Shown one piece after another: positions 11,013-23,690 of a stretch of DNA of 64,000 nt (the stretch's first letter is position 1; each line of letters starts with the position of its first letter). The notes below the pieces were generated by a model that worked only from the letters and a program-made list of their open reading frames with translations, ran no database searches and was not told the DNA's origin. A program made the translations under genes and the position numbers. The stretch is from Voacanga thouarsii (taxonomy: Eukaryota > Streptophyta > Magnoliopsida > Gentianales > Apocynaceae): the NCBI GenBank assembly GCA_026120185.1, contig JANUWF010001218.1, forward strand, positions 1,922,001 to 1,986,000, given 5' to 3'.

Positions 11013-13005
11013 ATGGTTAGATCAACTTCCACTTGGATTGTTGATTCTGGTGCCACTGATCATATCTATAACTCCTTATACGGGTTTAAAAAAATAAAAA
11101 GACTCCATAAGGGCGATCATAGATTACGAGTAGGAAATGGAGCACGAGTATGGGCCCTTAGGGAGAGATGGATCTTATTTTTTATTGTAATAAAGTAGTT
11201 GTATTAAAGGATATTTTATATGTATCTGGTTTTAGACAGAATTTGATTTCAATTGCAAAGCTAATAAATCATAGATATTCTGTTTCTTTCCATTCTGGTA
11301 TTACTATCAGTAGAAATTGAGAAGTTTTATGTACATGGCACATGTATGGAAACTTATTCTTTTTAAATCTTATAAACAATTAAATTAATAATGCTCAATC
11401 TAAACCCTTAAGTAAGAAGAGAAAGACCAATGTCAATGATTCATATATTTGACATCTAAGATTGGGCCATATTAACTCAACCAAGATTCAAAGGTTAATC
11501 TATGATGGGCCATTGGGCTCATTAAGATTGAACAGTTAGCTTCAGTGTGAATCCTGCCTTATGGGAAAAGTGACCAAAAGGTCGTTTACCCAAAAGGCTG
11601 ATAGAGTCAAGGAGATATTGGGTCTTGTTCATACTGATGTTTGTAATCCTTTGTCTACTCAAGTTAGAGGGGGCTTTGAGTACTTCATCACTTTCACGAA
11701 TGATTGTACAAGGTTTGGTTATGTCTACCTGATGAGGCGCACGTTTGACTCTTTTGACAAGTTCAAGGAGTTTAAGGTTGAAGTGGAGCGTCAAACAGGT
11801 AAACTGATCAAAACCTTACGATCAGATCATGGTAGAGAATACCTATTCGGCAAGTTTAAGGATTACATAGTACATCATGGAATAGTATCCTAATTCTCTA
11901 TGCCGAGTACACCTTAGCAGTATGGAGTAGTTGAGAGAAGGAACATGATATTAATGGAAATGGTCTGAAGCATGATATCTCATACTATTCTTCCGATCTC
12001 TTTTTAGGGATATGCCTTGAAAACAGCATCATACATTCTGAACTTGGTACCTTCCAAGTCAGCACCTAGGACATCTTATGAGATGTGGATTAGGCGTAAG
12101 CCAAGTCTAAATCATCTCAAGATATGGGATTGTCCAACTTATATACTGATCAAGAGAGACAAACTAGAACCAATATTAGAATTATGCTACTTTGTTGGGT
12201 ATCCAAAAGGGACAAAAGAAAGCTATTTTTATCATCCCAAGGAGCATAAAGTACTGGTAAGTACTAATACTAGATACTTGGAGGATGATCAAAGTACTTC
12301 TACTAAAGGTTCAACAAAGTTGGAACTCAAAGAGAAGTTATCTTTGGAATCAACTTCTTCAGATCCGATTATGGAACAAAAAGAGGCACAACCTTAAGAA
12401 CCTGTTCAAATGGAGCTTCATCATAGTAGGAGGATATCTAGAGTTTTAGAAAGATGGACAGGAGAGGCTTTTGAGTTGGTTTCTGACCATCAGGAACAAG
12501 ATCCCATTAGATACAAGGAAGTTATTGCTGATGTCGATGCAAATATGTGGCATAAAGCAATGAAAGTCGAGATTGAGTCTATGTACTTTAATCAGATTTG
12601 GAATCTTGTAACTTCATTTGAAGGGATAAAACCCATTGGGTGTAAGTGGTTATACAAGAGGAAGAGGGGAGCGGATGGGAAGGTGGAAACCTTCAAAACT
12701 AGGCTTGTGGCAAAAGGGTATACTTAAAAAGAGGGAATCGATTATGATGAAATATTTTCCCCGGTAGCCATGCTTAAGTCCATCCGTATCCTCCTTACCA
12801 TTGCATGTCATAACGACTATGAGATATAGCAAATGGATGTCAAAACGGCATTTCTTAATGGCCATCTTAACGAAGATATCTATATGTCTCAACCGGAAGG
12901 TTTTATTGCTATAGGCCAGAAACATATAGTTTGCAAGCTTAAGAAGTCTATTTATGGACTTAAACAGGCATTTAGGACATGGAACATTCATTTTGACGAG
13001 ATTGT
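11013..13005 (+). pseudogene. pol: pol of copia element 1, first part (protease, integrase, start of RT)
   Basis: Polyprotein of copia order. The aspartic protease motif WIVDSGATDHI is near 11032-11070. A GAG-pre-integrase remnant has a CESC pair near 11545. The integrase core has HTDVCNPL (11630-11655) and an RSDHGREYL block where the family usually has a GGEY. An extended linker follows, then the RT N-terminal blocks KPIGCKWLYKRK (12630-12665), [11 protein letters not shown] and IYGLKQA. The frames at 11561-11893, 12017-12397, 12410-12727 and 12833-13005 are separated by stops and frameshifts. The RT is cut at WNIHFDEI by the solo LTR at 13006. Confidence 0.9.
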
Positions 13006-13347
13006 TGTTGGGTATCTCAGACTTGTATCCAATACGGCGCAGCGAAAAATAAAACGAGATACCCTCCCAATACCTATCTATGTGCGGAAAACAGGACATA
13101 AAGATAATAAAGGTAACAACTTTTTACCTTTATTTGATTGTCCGAAGAACAAAATTGATCTTCTTCAAGTCGAGGCGCGATTCAACAATCCTCTTATACA
13201 AACTCCACGAGAGTTGGACATCTAACCACTATAATCACAGTGTGTGATTATTTCTAACAGTAATCGACACAGAGGAATACTCAAGCACCAAAATTTACTG
13301 TGCTAGAAGAAAAAGATGGCGACTAGGGCTGTTTTCATTTTCAACAA

Positions 13348-13421
<74 letters not shown>

Positions 13422-14777
13422 GTTTTTTTGTGGCTGTGTTTTTCGTCTGTTGATACCCTTCTAGGGTTTTGTGTGACTCATAATATATGTCACACGAAAA
13501 TTCCTTCCAAAATTGAGAATTCTAATCCTATTAGAAATCCCTAATTGTAATTGGAAACATCAAGTTCTCACAATTGCAACTTGGATTACAAATTATAACT
13601 AATTATAATTTGTCCACAACAACTTCTCTTTTTCTCAATTAACTCCACTATGTTATTAAATAACATCTTGAGTATATAATCATCTATTGTGTGTGACCTA
13701 TTAGGTTTCTCAATCAATTGGTAGTGAATATGAATTAATCCAAATGTCTTTGAGATTAATAATCCATAATTAATTAGAATTAATCCTATTAATTCTAATC
13801 AGGATTGGTTTATTAATTCATCAATTAATAAATCCATATTTTCAGATTATGAGCGGTATCTAGCAACACATCATGACCACCCAAGAGTCCAGGAAGTCAA
13901 GTGGCTTGACATGAACCCTTCAATAACAAACTTCAGTGCAATTAACTCCTTTCACCATATAAGATCTCATTCAGTTTGGAGTACGGAATTAGTACCAACT
14001 CCCTTCAGAATTAATTCTGGCCCGAATACAATAGTACTTGTACCAAGAACCCACTGTTCTAGATGTGTATCAATTGGAACTATTTCCAATACACATATGC
14101 CTTGGCCAAGGCTTCTCAAGTAGTAATTCCTATAAGTGGCCATGAGATATTCACCCCTACTATTAGGAGTGGTGAATTCTTTATTGACCATCTCAACTAC
14201 TTTTGTTTACCTCACAATGTACCCAATATTCATCCCATAGGTAGCCTTCGATCAAGCTCGGAGATTGGAATTAAAGTACAATACTCAGTAAACAAAGTAC
14301 CTTGGAGATATCAAGTCTAAGGATACTTGCACGTTTGCTATATTGAGATTATATCGCTGGCACTAAATAGTTATCCATGTGATTATCTCAAAGCTAGGTC
14401 ATCTAATGAACTTGTTCAATTAACAAGCATCTATGTGTTAACTTTGAGTATCTCAATACTCATGGATATGAGAACCACCGCCTGATCAAATCAAGAAGTT
14501 TAACACATGCTAGTCTTAACACATTAATGATGCCATGTCTCATTAATACTATGACTATGGACTATTTATGTACTAACACTATACAGTGTAGTAGGAATTT
14601 CATATCATGATCTCTATCATGATTTCCTTAATACAGTGTTGTACTAGGGACTTTATTGGACAGTTATATTACTTAAAAGTAAACAAAAGAAACTATAAGA
14701 TAAATGATGCCTTTTATTAAAATAAAATATGTCATATACAATGTATAAGTGATTGCCTCTAGGGCACAACACTAACA
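13006..14777 (-). mobile_element. Solo LTR of the B/C copia family, minus orientation, inside copia element 1
   Basis: On the minus strand it begins TGTTAGTGTTGTGCCCTAGA and ends GAGATACCCAACA, matching the LTRs of elements B and C. It is 1772 bases long. The exact target duplication ATTGT lies at 13001-13005 and 14778-14782. It has no internal region, so it arose by recombination between LTRs after insertion. It splits the RT domain of element 1. Open frames inside it (13911-14320 and others) are LTR sequence. Confidence 0.93.
13351..13420. repeat. (GA)35 microsatellite in the solo LTR
   Basis: An uninterrupted GA run lies in the U5 side of the LTR. The same site carries the expanded CT run of the element B 3' LTR (37519-37599). 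Confidence 0.95.
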
Positions 14778-14782
14778 ATTGT

Positions 14783-15840
14783 AAATTCTTACGGTTTCAT
14801 TCAAAACGAGGATGAACTATGCATGTATAGGAAATTAAAAGGCATAAATGTGATTTTTCTTGTCCTATATGTGGATGAAATTCTACTTATTGGGAATGAT
14901 GTAGGGATATTATCATTTACTAAGGTTTGACAGTCTAGTTAATTTAGTATGAAAGACTTGGGAGAAGCCAATTACATTCTCAAGATTAAGCTTCTTAGAA
15001 ATAGGAAGTAGAGAATGTTAGGATTATCCCAAACGACATATATTGACAAGATGCTAGCTAAGTTTAGCATGGACTCATGCAAAGGAGCTCTAATCCTTTG
15101 TAGACATGGGTTGTTATTTTGTTTTAAGGCCTATCCTAAGTCTTAAGAGGAAAAAGATAGGATGAGTAGGATTCCCTACACTTTGGTTGTAGGAAGTCTC
15201 ATATGCCATGATATGTACTAGGTCAGATATCTGCTTTGCCGTAGGCTTAATTAGTAGATATCAATCAAATCCTGTAGAGGTTCATTGGCAAGCTATAAAA
15301 CATATTCTTAAATACCTTAATGGTACGAAAGATTATATGTTGGTTTACAGGACTGACGACTTGGTTTCTATTGGATACACAGACTCAGATTTCCAAGCAG
15401 ATAAGGATGAGAGAAAATCTACTAGTAGATATATCTTCACCTTGTCTGGAGAAGCTGTTTCATGAAAGAGTATCAAGCAATCTTGTATTGTTGACTCAAC
15501 CATGGAAGCTGAGTATGTGGCAGCTTCGGAAGCATCCAAGGAAGTAGTCTGGCTCTGGAAGTTTCTTTCAGAATTTGGAGTTATGCCATACATGGACAGA
15601 TCGATTGTGGTGTATTGCGACAATTCTGGAGCAGTATCGCAATCCAAAGAACCCAGGAACCACAAGAAGGGGAAGCACATCCAGAGGAAGTACCACATGA
15701 TCCAGAATTTCATTCAGAGACGGGATATCATGGTGGAACAGATAGCCTCGGAGAACAACTTAGCAGATCCCTTCACCAAGCATTTGGTTGAGAGAGTCTT
15801 TAAGAGACACTTAGACACCATAGGGGGGGACACTTACTGA
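14783..15840 (+). pseudogene. pol: pol of copia element 1, second part (RT palm and RNase H)
   Basis: Continuation of the RT interrupted at 13005. The catalytic block reads LYVDEILLIGND near 14866, so the second Asp of the expected Y-V-D-D box is Glu. RNase H follows: ICTRSDICFAVGLISRYQSNP (15208-), the conserved TDSDFQ block, then AEYVAASEASKEVVWL (15508-) and NNLADPFTK (15754-). Several stops and frameshifts lie between 14783 and 15207. The final frame, 15502-15840, is open to its stop. Confidence 0.88.
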
Positions 15841-15860
15841 CTCTCTTAGTCTTAGAGTGT

Positions 15861-15871
15861 AAGTGAGAGAT
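15861..15871 (+). promoter_or_regulatory. Polypurine tract of copia element 1
   Basis: AAGTGAGAGAT sits immediately before the 3' LTR. It is the usual copia AAGTGGGAGATT with one change, and would prime plus-strand synthesis. Confidence 0.7.
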
Positions 15872-17721
15872 TGTTGGAATATATGCTTTCTAGACTAGTT
15901 TATCTGATATAATTATCAAATTTATTAATAAAAGAATTTATTCTCAAAATTTATTTGTGAATTTACATTTTATTTATGCACGATTTTTATTTGGAAAGGA
16001 CCTATTATGTTTAAGTAAGTAATCCATGTGAATAGTGGTCTTTCACAGTAAGGTATGGATCACGGGTTACTTAACATGTAAATGTTTGTTCTTAACCGAT
16101 TGATGAGAATGAGAATCTCATTATGTATAGGTTATTGTGTTATGAATTCTAAATGGGGAATGGCTTATCTTTAGCTAGTGAGTAGTCCACTCACTTCATA
16201 GCATGAGCATATTTTGAATACGTAGAACATGACCTGTAATAGTAGTTTCTAAAAATATTATTTAAAAAAAACCCAGACTATTACTGCTACAACGTGGACT
16301 AATAGTCTACCGCTTGAGTATGAATTGGTAGTCTGACGAAATTAGAAGCATATACTTTGATATACTATAGTTGAAGTTCTTTCGTAGAACCAATATATTT
16401 ATATGTTGGGTATTAGTGACTAGTTAGTTAAAACAGATTTGTACAAGGTAGCTTCTACGCTATATCGCCCCTTGTGACTGTTCATATTATCTAATTATCT
16501 AGGGTCTTGGGGAATATGGCTTGGATATTTACTTTAGGGTAGTTTCTTTGGAAAGTGAAAACATTCCAAGAGTTGTGGATCATTGGATTAGAGGTCTAAG
16601 GATGATAGATAACTATTAGAGAGGTGTTAGTACATTTTTCTTCTCTAATTGCACGGCGATGCATATAGGGCTATTTTAGTCATTACACCTGTAGGTTGAA
16701 GACTTTACTAATGCAATATTGTCCTTGGGGTCAATATTTTCTTATGATGATATTAGAAAATATTTAAAATACAAAATATAGCTATTTATATAGTAGGGGT
16801 ATTTTGGTCATTTTAGTAGCCAAGGCGAAGTGTTTTTTGGTCCCCGAAATAGCCCTTAAATCATGAAAGATTTGGGTTAAGAAATTAGTCTTGATAATTA
16901 TGGATTTTATTTTATTAGTCTAATTTATTATTAGACTAGAATAAAATAAAAAGGTTCGAGAGAGAGTATTTATTTTATCTAGTTTAATTAGTAATTAATT
17001 ATTCAAGGCTCAAGGCCCAGATTGAATAATTAGAAAATTAATTTGGATATAAACTAAATAAAAGGTATGAAATTTTATATTGATCTATTTGGATTTGTTA
17101 GTTATTTATTGGGCTATTTAAAGAAGCTCAAAAAATAAATAATTGAGATTTATTATATATGGGTGTTCAAGTCCAAGAGTAAATAATTTTATCTGGTCCA
17201 ATGAATAAGACTAGGGGTAAAATAAAATTAAACAAAAATTAAATTAATTAATTATTAAGTTAAAATAAAAAGACAATACGGGATAGATCCCGTGTTGTTC
17301 TGTGTAAAGGATAACAGAAAGTATGGATACTTTTTGTTTTCACGTAAATGGCTTTACTCTCTCAACGAATGTGGAAAGGAAATGATAAAGGCTATTCATG
17401 CTCTCTATAATGTAGTCTTCTTAATTTTCCAAAATCACAGAAACCCAGCTGAAGTTTCGTTCGACGAAGAAGCCTTCAAAGGCTTGTTAAAACTCAATCT
17501 TTAAGCATATACATACTGTGTTACGGGCACCATTTCGCAAGATCAAAGGCTTCGCGTGAATGAGACGCAGTAGACATTTACAAGGACGTGATCTAATAGC
17601 CTTAAGTATATTTGTATAGACATCTACACCAGTGCAAAGAGGGCTATTCAATTACAGAGGTAAATTTTTCATTTTTCTAGCATGCTTTCGTTTTGATGAT
17701 TTTTACCATTTTAATCCTTCA
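15872..17721 (+). repeat. 3' LTR of copia element 1
   Basis: It begins TGTTGGAATATATGC, ends CCTTCA, and is 1850 bases long. It is collinear with the 5' LTR with many substitutions and small indels, and is followed by the TCAAG duplication. Confidence 0.93.
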
Positions 17722-17726
17722 TCAAG

Positions 17727-19690
17727 AACAACTCCCATTAATTGTTTTAGACTAACTAATCATGAGTTAAAAGTTATTAACTCCCAAAGTTTTCATTTTC
17801 AACACTACCTAAAAAAAAAAAAATTCAAATTAATATGCTTATTCGTAGATAAATTTTCAAGCAGCATTTGAATTTAGATTTACCAAGTGTTTGGTTAGGA
17901 GTTTTTAAGGCAGGGAATAATTCCCACTGACACAACATGTTGCTTCTAGGCAACCACCTAGCAATCCTAACACATTTATTAATATACCCGAGTCTAGAAA
18001 GTGCAATATATCACTGAGTAGGCAACGTAGACTAGGGGTTGGAGGGTAAATTATGTATAAAAAACATAGAAGGACAATTCCATGATTTTTTAAAAAATTT
18101 TTAGGGGGTGAAATACAAAGTTTTAAAAGATTTTTTTTTTTAAAAATTTTAAAAATTTTTAGAATAAAATATGAGATTTTTAAAAAATTTTGGAAAAGGG
18201 AGGGCAACACCCCCACCCCCTAGTTCCATCTTTGGTCATAGATGTGACTGTATTTTATACTGGTCGTCAAAAACCTTATTGCAACTTTTTTCCTTTATCT
18301 AAATTTGAGATCAGCAATGAACATTGCATACAAAATTTATGGAACTCACAAGCAAAGTTTTCCATGATTACAAAATATACACATATAAATCTAATGTACA
18401 TTTCTATACTAAAAAGAAAATTAAATAAAACATTGTCTTCATCATCTTCTTCCAAGATGTATATAGAGATTACTTATTAAAGTTTTTAACATGACGTGAA
18501 ATTTTCATTGCGATTTTGCTATTTTAATTTTTTCTCAATCAAATCTTCTCAGTCATAGTGGCTTTGTGAGTAGGTTTTTGGTTTTCGCCAGAGTTGGTAA
18601 GTTGATAGTGCTTCAAACGTTGACATTATGATTAGGTGTAAGCCAAAGCTCCTTTGATCTTGTTGGAGTTGCAATTATTCTATGGCTTGATTGCCTTTTT
18701 TTTTTCTTTATGCTTTTTTCCACCTAGAATTAGCATTTAAAGGGGTGTGGATTTCTTATGTGTAAATTTTGTTGACATTGAGAAATTTGTGCTGTAAGTT
18801 GCACCACATAGGCAAAGTTGATAGAGTGTAGTGAATGCACTAAAAAGTTTCTCAAATTGATAGGTTTAGAAGACACTATTAAGAGATGATGATTCCAAAC
18901 TAAATTTGGTGGATTTCAAATTTGTTTCCATATCATCTTCTTATAAGTGGACCCCACCTCAAAGGGAGAAAAAAATTTGTGACACCCTTTAAGCGTCCCT
19001 TAACTGCTTCTACTTCTCTAATGGCTATCCCCTCCTTTCTTTCCCCCAAAATCTCATCATCTTCTTCACTTCTGAACTTCCCATGTTGCTTCTGCTCCTC
19101 CTATGGCTACCCTATCACACCGTCCCCTTCGTTGCTTTCTCTTGTTACCTTTTTTGTGTAAATTTTTTTTCACAATTATAAACATTGTTGAAATCTAAAA
19201 CTTAAAATACCTGAGAGTTATTTGTAATGCCATAGTTTTGAAGTGAATCATTATTATCAACGTGCTTCTCATTATGATAGAAGAAACAAAAGTTCTCCTA
19301 TATATGCCTCATGTAATTCTAGAATAGAAAAAAAAAAAAAAAGTACCCTCTTATAACAATTCTCCAACTTCTATCCATGGTAATTTAGTTAATATGAAAT
19401 CTAGAAACCTCATATATGCACTTATTTGATTGGGCCAATTTATCAAGGCATAATCTTTATATAAGAGTAATACATTATCAAAGCCAACCTTTAAATAAAA
19501 CATTTAAGTAATATTATGTAAGCGACTCTGTCGATGAGATTCAGAGGGAATTCATTCATTGAATTTACAAGTAAAAGGTTTATCCTCTCTATGGGATTAA
19601 ATCTCAAGTTATTGCAAAAGAACACACCAAAAATGTGTCCATAGCCCATTTTATCTAGCTGGAGAGATTGCAAGAGCAATTTCCCTCTTG
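17727..19690. other. Spacer between copia element 1 and the MULE
   Basis: AT-rich DNA. At 18050-18240 there is a T/A-rich stretch with short palindromes ending in a C-rich block, reminiscent of a degraded repeat, without defined ends. Apart from a weak exon candidate at 19021-19161, I recognise nothing. Confidence 0.4.
19021..19161 (+). CDS. Weak candidate first exon, Ser/Pro-rich leader
   Basis: An ATG in good plant context (TCTCTAATGGCT) opens 46 codons, MAIPSFLSPKISSSSS followed by a Cys/Ser/Pro-rich stretch, after a pyrimidine-rich upstream region. The composition is like the start of a plastid-targeted protein. There is no continuing exon, because the MULE begins about 550 bases downstream. 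It may be a gene remnant cut by the MULE or chance; no function is assigned. Confidence 0.2.
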   Translation: MAIPSFLSPKISSSSSLLNFPCCFCSSYGYPITPSPSLLSLVTFFV

Positions 19691-19717
19691 CTAGAGCAAT
19701 TTTTGCTTAAATGGCAC

Positions 19718-20035
19718 ATTTGTCCTTCTTTGATCAATTCAACCGTTCTCTTTACATATATCTCTTTCTTCCATAATTCACTCATCTCTCCTCAATCCTC
19801 TCTCTTTTTCCTTTCCTATTCCTACTCCAATGTAACTCTTAATCTTATTTCTCCGCTCTCCTCCCTTCTTTCTTCTCTCTCCTCTCAGATTGCCTCCTCT
19901 CTTCTCTCTCTCCTCACCCAGCTCTCTCTTCCTTCTTCTCTCTTTCTTCTCTGTCACACATAACTCTCCTTCTCTATCATCTTCTCTCTTCTTTCTTTTC
20001 TCATGGTAGACTGTTTGGCAATCTAAAAGTTTCAT
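19718..20035 (+). repeat. Left terminal inverted repeat of the MULE
   Basis: It pairs with 46483-46945. The outer 120 bases match closely and the inner part is an expanded CT-rich tract with indels. Long MULE terminal repeats often act as promoters; the open frames through the tract are low-complexity and I do not call them genes. Confidence 0.75.
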
Positions 20036-20040
20036 CTTGG

Positions 20041-20990
20041 TTGCTTAATCAGAATTTCACCAAAGGCATACTTAAAGAAGTATTACCTTCCCACTTGTTT
20101 TCAATAAGATCTCTTGTGCTTTGTTTCAACCATCTTCTTTTTGTTTGCTTATTATCCTATAATGTTCCGATTAATTCTTTGATTTTTCACTTGGTCTTGG
20201 TAGTTTTGAACTTGTCTTTATTGTCTTCAAGTAGCGACTCTGTTCAAGATTTTGGTAAGTTGTTATCGTTGCCATTTAAGATAGAAGCTCGAATTTTCAT
20301 GCCCGATCATATCCTTTTGTTGGTAAAGAAAGATGGGTATGTAAAGAAAAATCAAGAATTGTAATGTGTTTTTGGGGGAAAAAATCTTTATTGAGTAGAA
20401 ATAGCAGTGATAGTATTGTTTAGGACAGAGAGAGTATTTTTGGTACTGCTAAGCAAATGCATTTTTGGTGGATGAATACAATAAGTTTAGATTAATTGTG
20501 CTATGCCCACTTCCACCTACGAATTATTTAGCTACAGTGAAGTTAAAGAGGGCAGAAGAAATAGATTAGACTTTAGAGCTTGAAAATGGTTTATGGATGA
20601 AGAATAATCAGACTATTCATTATTGGGAAAATGTGGCCTATGCTGCTACTCTAGATAGGGACAATGCTATGGTGTTTGTGAGGGGATTGAATCTCAGACC
20701 TGATAGAGAATTTGATTCCAGTCAGTTTAGTTGTCATTGAATCGCCAAATTGGTCACAACAATTGTAAGGTTTGTGTCACTAGCCTACAAGACTTTGTCT
20801 TGGCGAAATTGGCTTGTCCGTCAAATGGTTTGCTACTTTGGGAAAGATCATCTAGTACAACCTTCCCGTGTAAAACTCAGGATATATCAGATATTGTTGT
20901 TTTACCATTCTTTGTTTAGGAGGTCTTTTTTTTTTCACTTATTTTTCTTTTTCGATAGGCCTGCCATTTTGTGCAGTGTAACATAATATT
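20041..20990 (+). other. Unidentified plus-strand ORF block convergent with the MULE transposase
   Basis: Just inside the left terminal repeat, plus-strand open stretches at 20041-20364, about 20560-20700 and 20731-20986 have gene-like composition, with candidate donors such as GGTAAGTT near 20254. Short readable pieces include ELENGLWMKNNQTIHYWENV and RDNAMVFVRGLNLRPDREF. I recognise no family. It could be a captured host gene fragment, a second MULE gene convergent with the transposase as in maize MuDR, or chance. Stops and small shifts suggest it is decayed. Confidence 0.3.
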
Positions 20991-21890
20991 TTTCAGTTTT
21001 AACTTTTCTTAATAAATTATTTATTATTTCAAGCCTTTGGCTTGACTTCTATTATTGAATTTACGACATATCTATCATGTGGTTGTAAAACTGAAAACCC
21101 AACAATGTCCATGGAACAAAATTTTGGAATTTGAAAGGAAATATTAATGATACAGTAATAGATGATTGATAATATAAATTACATGTCATCAGTAATCCAT
21201 ACCTCTTGGTCCAAACATCAAAACATAAAATCTAAATGTTGCAGCATAAGACTAATTTATATTATCAATCATCTAGAATACCAAAAGCATTCATGAATGC
21301 TTATTTATTTCCAAACAATATCCATAATCTATTATTTCTCTAATTTCCTTCCAAAATCAATATCTTAAAAACACACCACCGTCCAACCCATGCAAAAACA
21401 TAAGGCCACTTTAATATAAAAAAAAATTTCTAACTACTGAACTACTGATGTCATAATATTCATTCATCTAGTTGGAAAGCCTGTCACAAGCTGGTCAAAG
21501 ACAAATTGACAAGCTAATTGTAAATAATTCCAAAATTAGTTGAGATAAAATAAACATATCATATCAAATCATATAGTTATACACAGCTAACGCGACACAC
21601 CAACCAAGCATCATGCAAGAATAAGATATAATATGAGAAATATAAAACAAATTATAAAAGGAATATTTCCAAAGAACAAATATTTAGCCACATATTAATT
21701 TAAATGAATTTCTAGTTCCAAAAAGAGTTTTTACTTGGGCTTCGCATCATATTCAAATCAAGAACATTCATTGATCTTGTATCATCAAGTAAATTTGAGA
21801 CTTGATTCATATGTAAAGCACTTGATTTATCTATACTTATGTTACCACCAAACGTATTCCTTTGTTGAGTCCTACCCTTTACAAATGCTT

Positions 21891-23125
21891 TTACAATCTC
21901 AAATTGTGAAGGATCTTATCTAGTTGAACTGGACCCCTTTCTTTTTCTTCCAATCAATGTCCTTCCTTTACCACATTGTATGTTTGGTTCAAAACTCAAA
22001 GGGCAACCTTCATCAATAAGTAGAGAATTCTCTCAAGAATCTTCTTTATCAGCAATAGGCCATACTTCTCCCATAACTCTATAAGTAATCCTTGCAATGC
22101 ATAATTTTCATTGTTTGAGGTGTCATTTATAAAAAGTGAAGACCTTGTATCAATGTGCTATTGGTGATGTATAGTTTCAAAAGGTAATATCTTATTTTTC
22201 CAACCATATATCATATGCCCACAATGGAATCCCATAGTTGCTAGAAATTTGCTACTACATATTGACCAACTCTTTCAAGGCAAAAAAGGATACTCGAGTT
22301 GCAACTTCTTTAAAAAATGACTATTATATTGATGAAGAATTTGAAGCCTTTCGCTTTCCAATTGAGCTTTTATTTCTTGAATTTTATTTAAAATCAGGAG
22401 ACTCATTTTTTCTTTGACTATTCGAATATCTCCAGTTGAAACTAGCAACTACTTCTTTAGTTTTGAGTGCGCTTCTTAAGCTCTTGATGAAGCACGATTT
22501 TTCCAAAATGTAAAAATTTATCTGTCCATGCATCAACAAAGTACTTTTTATATGAATTCCATGTCCTTTGGAGATAAATTAAAACATCATTCTTTTCTGA
22601 ATATCTTAATTCAATATCTTGCCAAGCATCCTCATAAGCTTTTTTTATTAGAGAATACAAAACCCTATTCCAAGCCAATACAAATTCATCCCAATATTCT
22701 TTCTTTTCAAAATGAGACTTGCAATTAGAAACTATATATATTTTTTCAATATGTTAAACACATGACAAATTTGCAGCTATAGGAAATATCGCTTGAATGG
22801 CTTTCATCAATGCTAATGCTCTATCAGTGACAACGACAAGAGGTTGATGCTCCAAACTAAGAATTTTACTAAATGCACTTAATGCCTATTCATAGTCTTC
22901 AAGCCTTTCAATCCTAAAAAAAAAAAAAAAAAGCACGAATAAAATGAAGTGTTGAAACTTGTAATTCCAATTATTTGAAGCAAAGGCATTTTTTACCTTT
23001 TGGTCTTATAAATGCAATCTATAACAAGCACAGTTGAATAGCTTCTACTCAATTTGATGGACATAGGATGAGCAAAGAATATGCGAGTTAAATGACTCTT
23101 TTCATCTTGCTTGACATCAAAGGTA
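21891..23125 (-). pseudogene. MULE transposase, C-terminal half (DDE core)
   Basis: Cut-and-paste transposase of the Mutator superfamily. Reading leftward on the minus strand from the copia C junction: FDVKQDEKSHLTRIFFAHP, then VLVIDCIYKTKR (the first acidic residue of the MULE core, usually DCTYKTN), then ILSLEHQPLVVVTDRALALM near 22845-22790 (second acidic block, VTDRA). The frame at 22678-22457 has AWNRVLYSLIKKAYEDAW and AWTDKFLHFG. After it come SSRAHSKLK (usually VESAH.SLK) and STGDIRIV. A Lys/Arg-rich tail ends with a stop near 21891. Frameshifts and stops make it a pseudogene. It was one gene with 45209-45781. Confidence 0.82.
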
Positions 23126-23130
23126 AACCT

Positions 23131-23630
23131 TGTTAGGAATTCTTCATACAAAATCATAGTTGCGCAGTGAAAAAAATAAGAATTCCACATTGAGGATAAT
23201 GTTTATACATTAATAGGAATTAAAACAGGAGAATAATACCTTGCGTGAAGCCTCTATGAAGCAGAATTTTCTATGATCAATTAGTGTTCTCTGAGGCGCG
23301 ATCCAGCAAACGCAGAGAATGCTTTCTCTTTCGTTCCATCAAAACACCACAATCCAAGAGTAGGATTATCTCTAATAAAATCCACAAGAGAATGGTGCTC
23401 AAGAAAATACAAAAATTTTGTGCTAGCAAAATTATTGTGGCGGTTAGGGCTTTTTTTTTTTTTTTTTTTTTTTTCAGAAGAAGAAGAAGACAATGAGAAC
23501 TCTGAGTTTTCTTTTTTGGAAAAACTCTCGATGAATTAACCAAAAATCATAATACCCATGGATTCCATATATTATCATATATATCATCCGCAGATCTTTT
23601 TGGTAATCAGAATCCTATTCTTAATTACCA

Positions 23631-23690
<60 letters not shown>

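Larger units (their letters stand above)
6565..17721 (+). mobile_element. Ty1/copia LTR retrotransposon, element 1
   Basis: Two similar LTRs (6565-8410 and 15872-17721) flank gag and pol remains in copia order: gag with zinc knuckle, protease, integrase, reverse transcriptase, RNase H. The 5-base duplication TCAAG is exact on both sides (6560-6564 and 17722-17726). The span is 11.16 kb; removing the nested solo LTR at 13006-14777 and its duplication leaves about 9.4 kb. Both coding regions are broken by stops and frameshifts, so the copy is dead. The LTRs differ at many positions, so insertion is not recent. Confidence 0.95.

Noticed and set aside
12650..13099. 149-codon minus-strand frame
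   Set aside because: Antisense shadow of copia RT that also crosses the solo LTR junction.
13911..14320. Plus- and minus-strand frames in the solo LTR as genes
   Set aside because: The same frames recur in every LTR copy of this family (for example 25826-26170 and 30065-30547); they are LTR sequence.
19778..20035. Arg/Glu-rich minus-strand frame in the CT tract
   Set aside because: Product of the low-complexity CT repeat within the MULE terminal repeat; same for 46483-46943.
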